From Methylophilus sp. Leaf416 (GTDB lineage: Bacteria > Pseudomonadota > Gammaproteobacteria > Burkholderiales > Methylophilaceae), in assembly GCF_001424665.1 (NCBI RefSeq), contig NZ_LMQS01000001.1, positions 559,225 through 623,224 of the forward strand: DNA of 64,000 bases. Direction: 5' to 3'. How positions within the stretch are numbered: position 1 is the stretch's first letter; the number at the start of each line of letters is the position of its first letter. Below the pieces are notes generated by a model, which was not told the DNA's origin, did no database searches, and saw only the letters and a program-made list of their open reading frames with translations. The position numbers and the translations under genes were made by a program. Shown here in pieces: positions 63,390-64,000 of this stretch.

Positions 63390-64000
63390 TTAACGTCGGG
63401 CATCTTTCATGCCGATGGCAACCACAATCGCCAGCACAAACACGACGGAAAGTAACAAAAAACCTTGCGCATATGCCTGGAAGGTTCCGGCAGAGGTTGC
63501 GCCGCACATTTCCTGCCGCCATTCAAGAAACACTGCCATCATAGTCACACCGACCACGCCACCCAATTGTCTGGCATAACTGACCACCACCGAAGACTGC
63601 CCTAAATCTTGCGGCTCCATCTCGTGCAAGGTAGCAAGATTGAGTGCGGGCAGGATCATACCGAGGCCGATACGGCCAACCACAGTGGCGGCGACAATTT
63701 CCCAGTATTGCACCGTATCGGCCGCGACGACAAACACCAAAAACGAGGCGCCAAATATAGACAAGCCTGCCAGCGTGATGCGCCTGGGGGACAATTTATC
63801 CGCCATTTGCCCGGCAAACGGGATCGTCAGTACCAGCGCGATGCCGGAAGGGAGCAGCAACAATCCGGCGTCAGTGGCACTGAAAGACAAGGCTGTTTGT
63901 AAAAATACCGGTATCAAATAGGTAGAGGCAAATAAACCAAAGCCATAGGCAAACGCCACAAAAGTACCGCGGCTAAAAGTTGGCTTGGAGAACAGGTGCA
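63390..64000 (-). CDS. DHA2-type MFS transporter, 5' part cut by window edge
   Basis: Reading leftward from the window edge, about 203 codons are open to a stop at 63390, without a start codon in the window. Membrane segments and loops fit the C-terminal half of a 14-helix drug:H+ antiporter (EmrB/DHA2): STYLIPVFLQTALSFSATDAGLLLLP, GQMADKLSPRRITLAGLSIFG, VVGRIGLGMILPALNLATL and LGQSSVVVSYARQLGGVVGVTMM. A GTG at 63959 is internal and is not the true start. Substrate unknown. Confidence 0.9.
   Translation of the reverse strand, partial: HLFSKPTFSRGTFVAFAYGFGLFASTYLIPVFLQTALSFSATDAGLLLLPSGIALVLTIPFAGQMADKLSPRRITLAGLSIFGASFLVFVVAADTVQYWEIVAATVVGRIGLGMILPALNLATLHEMEPQDLGQSSVVVSYARQLGGVVGVTMMAVFLEWRQEMCGATSAGTFQAYAQGFLLLSVVFVLAIVVAIGMKDARR

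Overview
The window reads as a chromosomal segment of a Gram-negative betaproteobacterium with roughly half G+C. Support comes from the lipid A/KDO genes (lpxK, kdsB, msbA), the Lol lipoprotein sorting genes, the ComEC-ExbB-ExbD-MsbA-LpxK-UPF0434-KdsB run, ftsY-ftsE-ftsX facing two M16 peptidase genes next to rsmD-coaD-ferredoxin, and a PEP-CTERM protein. A methylotroph of the Methylophilaceae type is my best guess, from remembered gene orders and the ETF/ETF-QO set; this is inference, because no methanol dehydrogenase or RuMP gene is present. There is no rRNA, tRNA, CRISPR array, prophage or insertion sequence that I can see, and coding density is very high. No gene-free stretch exceeds 300 bases.

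Layout. 1-10.7 kb: panC (cut by the left edge), mscL, a small exported protein, corC, a giant AsmA/DUF748 protein, an M50 protease, yciO, a PHP phosphoesterase, then yciB-yciI-bolA-parvulin isomerase. 10.7-17.4 kb: feoAB with a possible Fur site, purL, and an exported ankyrin protein. 17.6-22.1 kb: five consecutive genes for exported proteins (monohaem cytochrome c, Tat-exported flavocytochrome c flavoprotein, sorbosone/glucose dehydrogenase-like propeller, an unknown, an NHL-type propeller). This is the most unusual block in the window. 22.2-26.5 kb: a small lipoprotein diverging from a two-component system, a DUF455 ferritin-like protein, and an EAL phosphodiesterase. 26.5-36 kb: chrA and serB, a membrane protein with a haem-c motif, sucCD, a second exported ankyrin protein, nadE, glnB, DUF486 and the PEP-CTERM protein.

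36.1-45.5 kb: one long leftward envelope cluster: lolC-lolD-comEC-exbB-exbD-msbA-lpxK-UPF0434-kdsB. 45.7-51.7 kb: csbD, ppc, small proteins, and a leftward group of rsmD, coaD, ferredoxin, gloA and a hypothetical. 51.7-57.3 kb: an M16 peptidase pair diverging from ftsY-ftsE-ftsX. 57.3-63 kb: a short patch of gene debris, then ETF-QO, a LysR regulator, etfB-etfA, ferredoxin-NADP reductase and a GNAT protein. The right edge cuts a DHA2-type MFS exporter.

Functional themes are envelope biogenesis (lipid A, KDO, Lol, FtsEX, AsmA-like), electron transfer (flavocytochrome c, ETF/ETF-QO, FNR, ferredoxin) and central carbon and nitrogen metabolism (ppc, sucCD, PII, NadE, SerB). Several gene pairs overlap by 1-8 nt, suggesting translational coupling. 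Protein boundaries come from reading frames. Start choices were adjusted by ribosome binding sites and family length, and the text says so where this was done.
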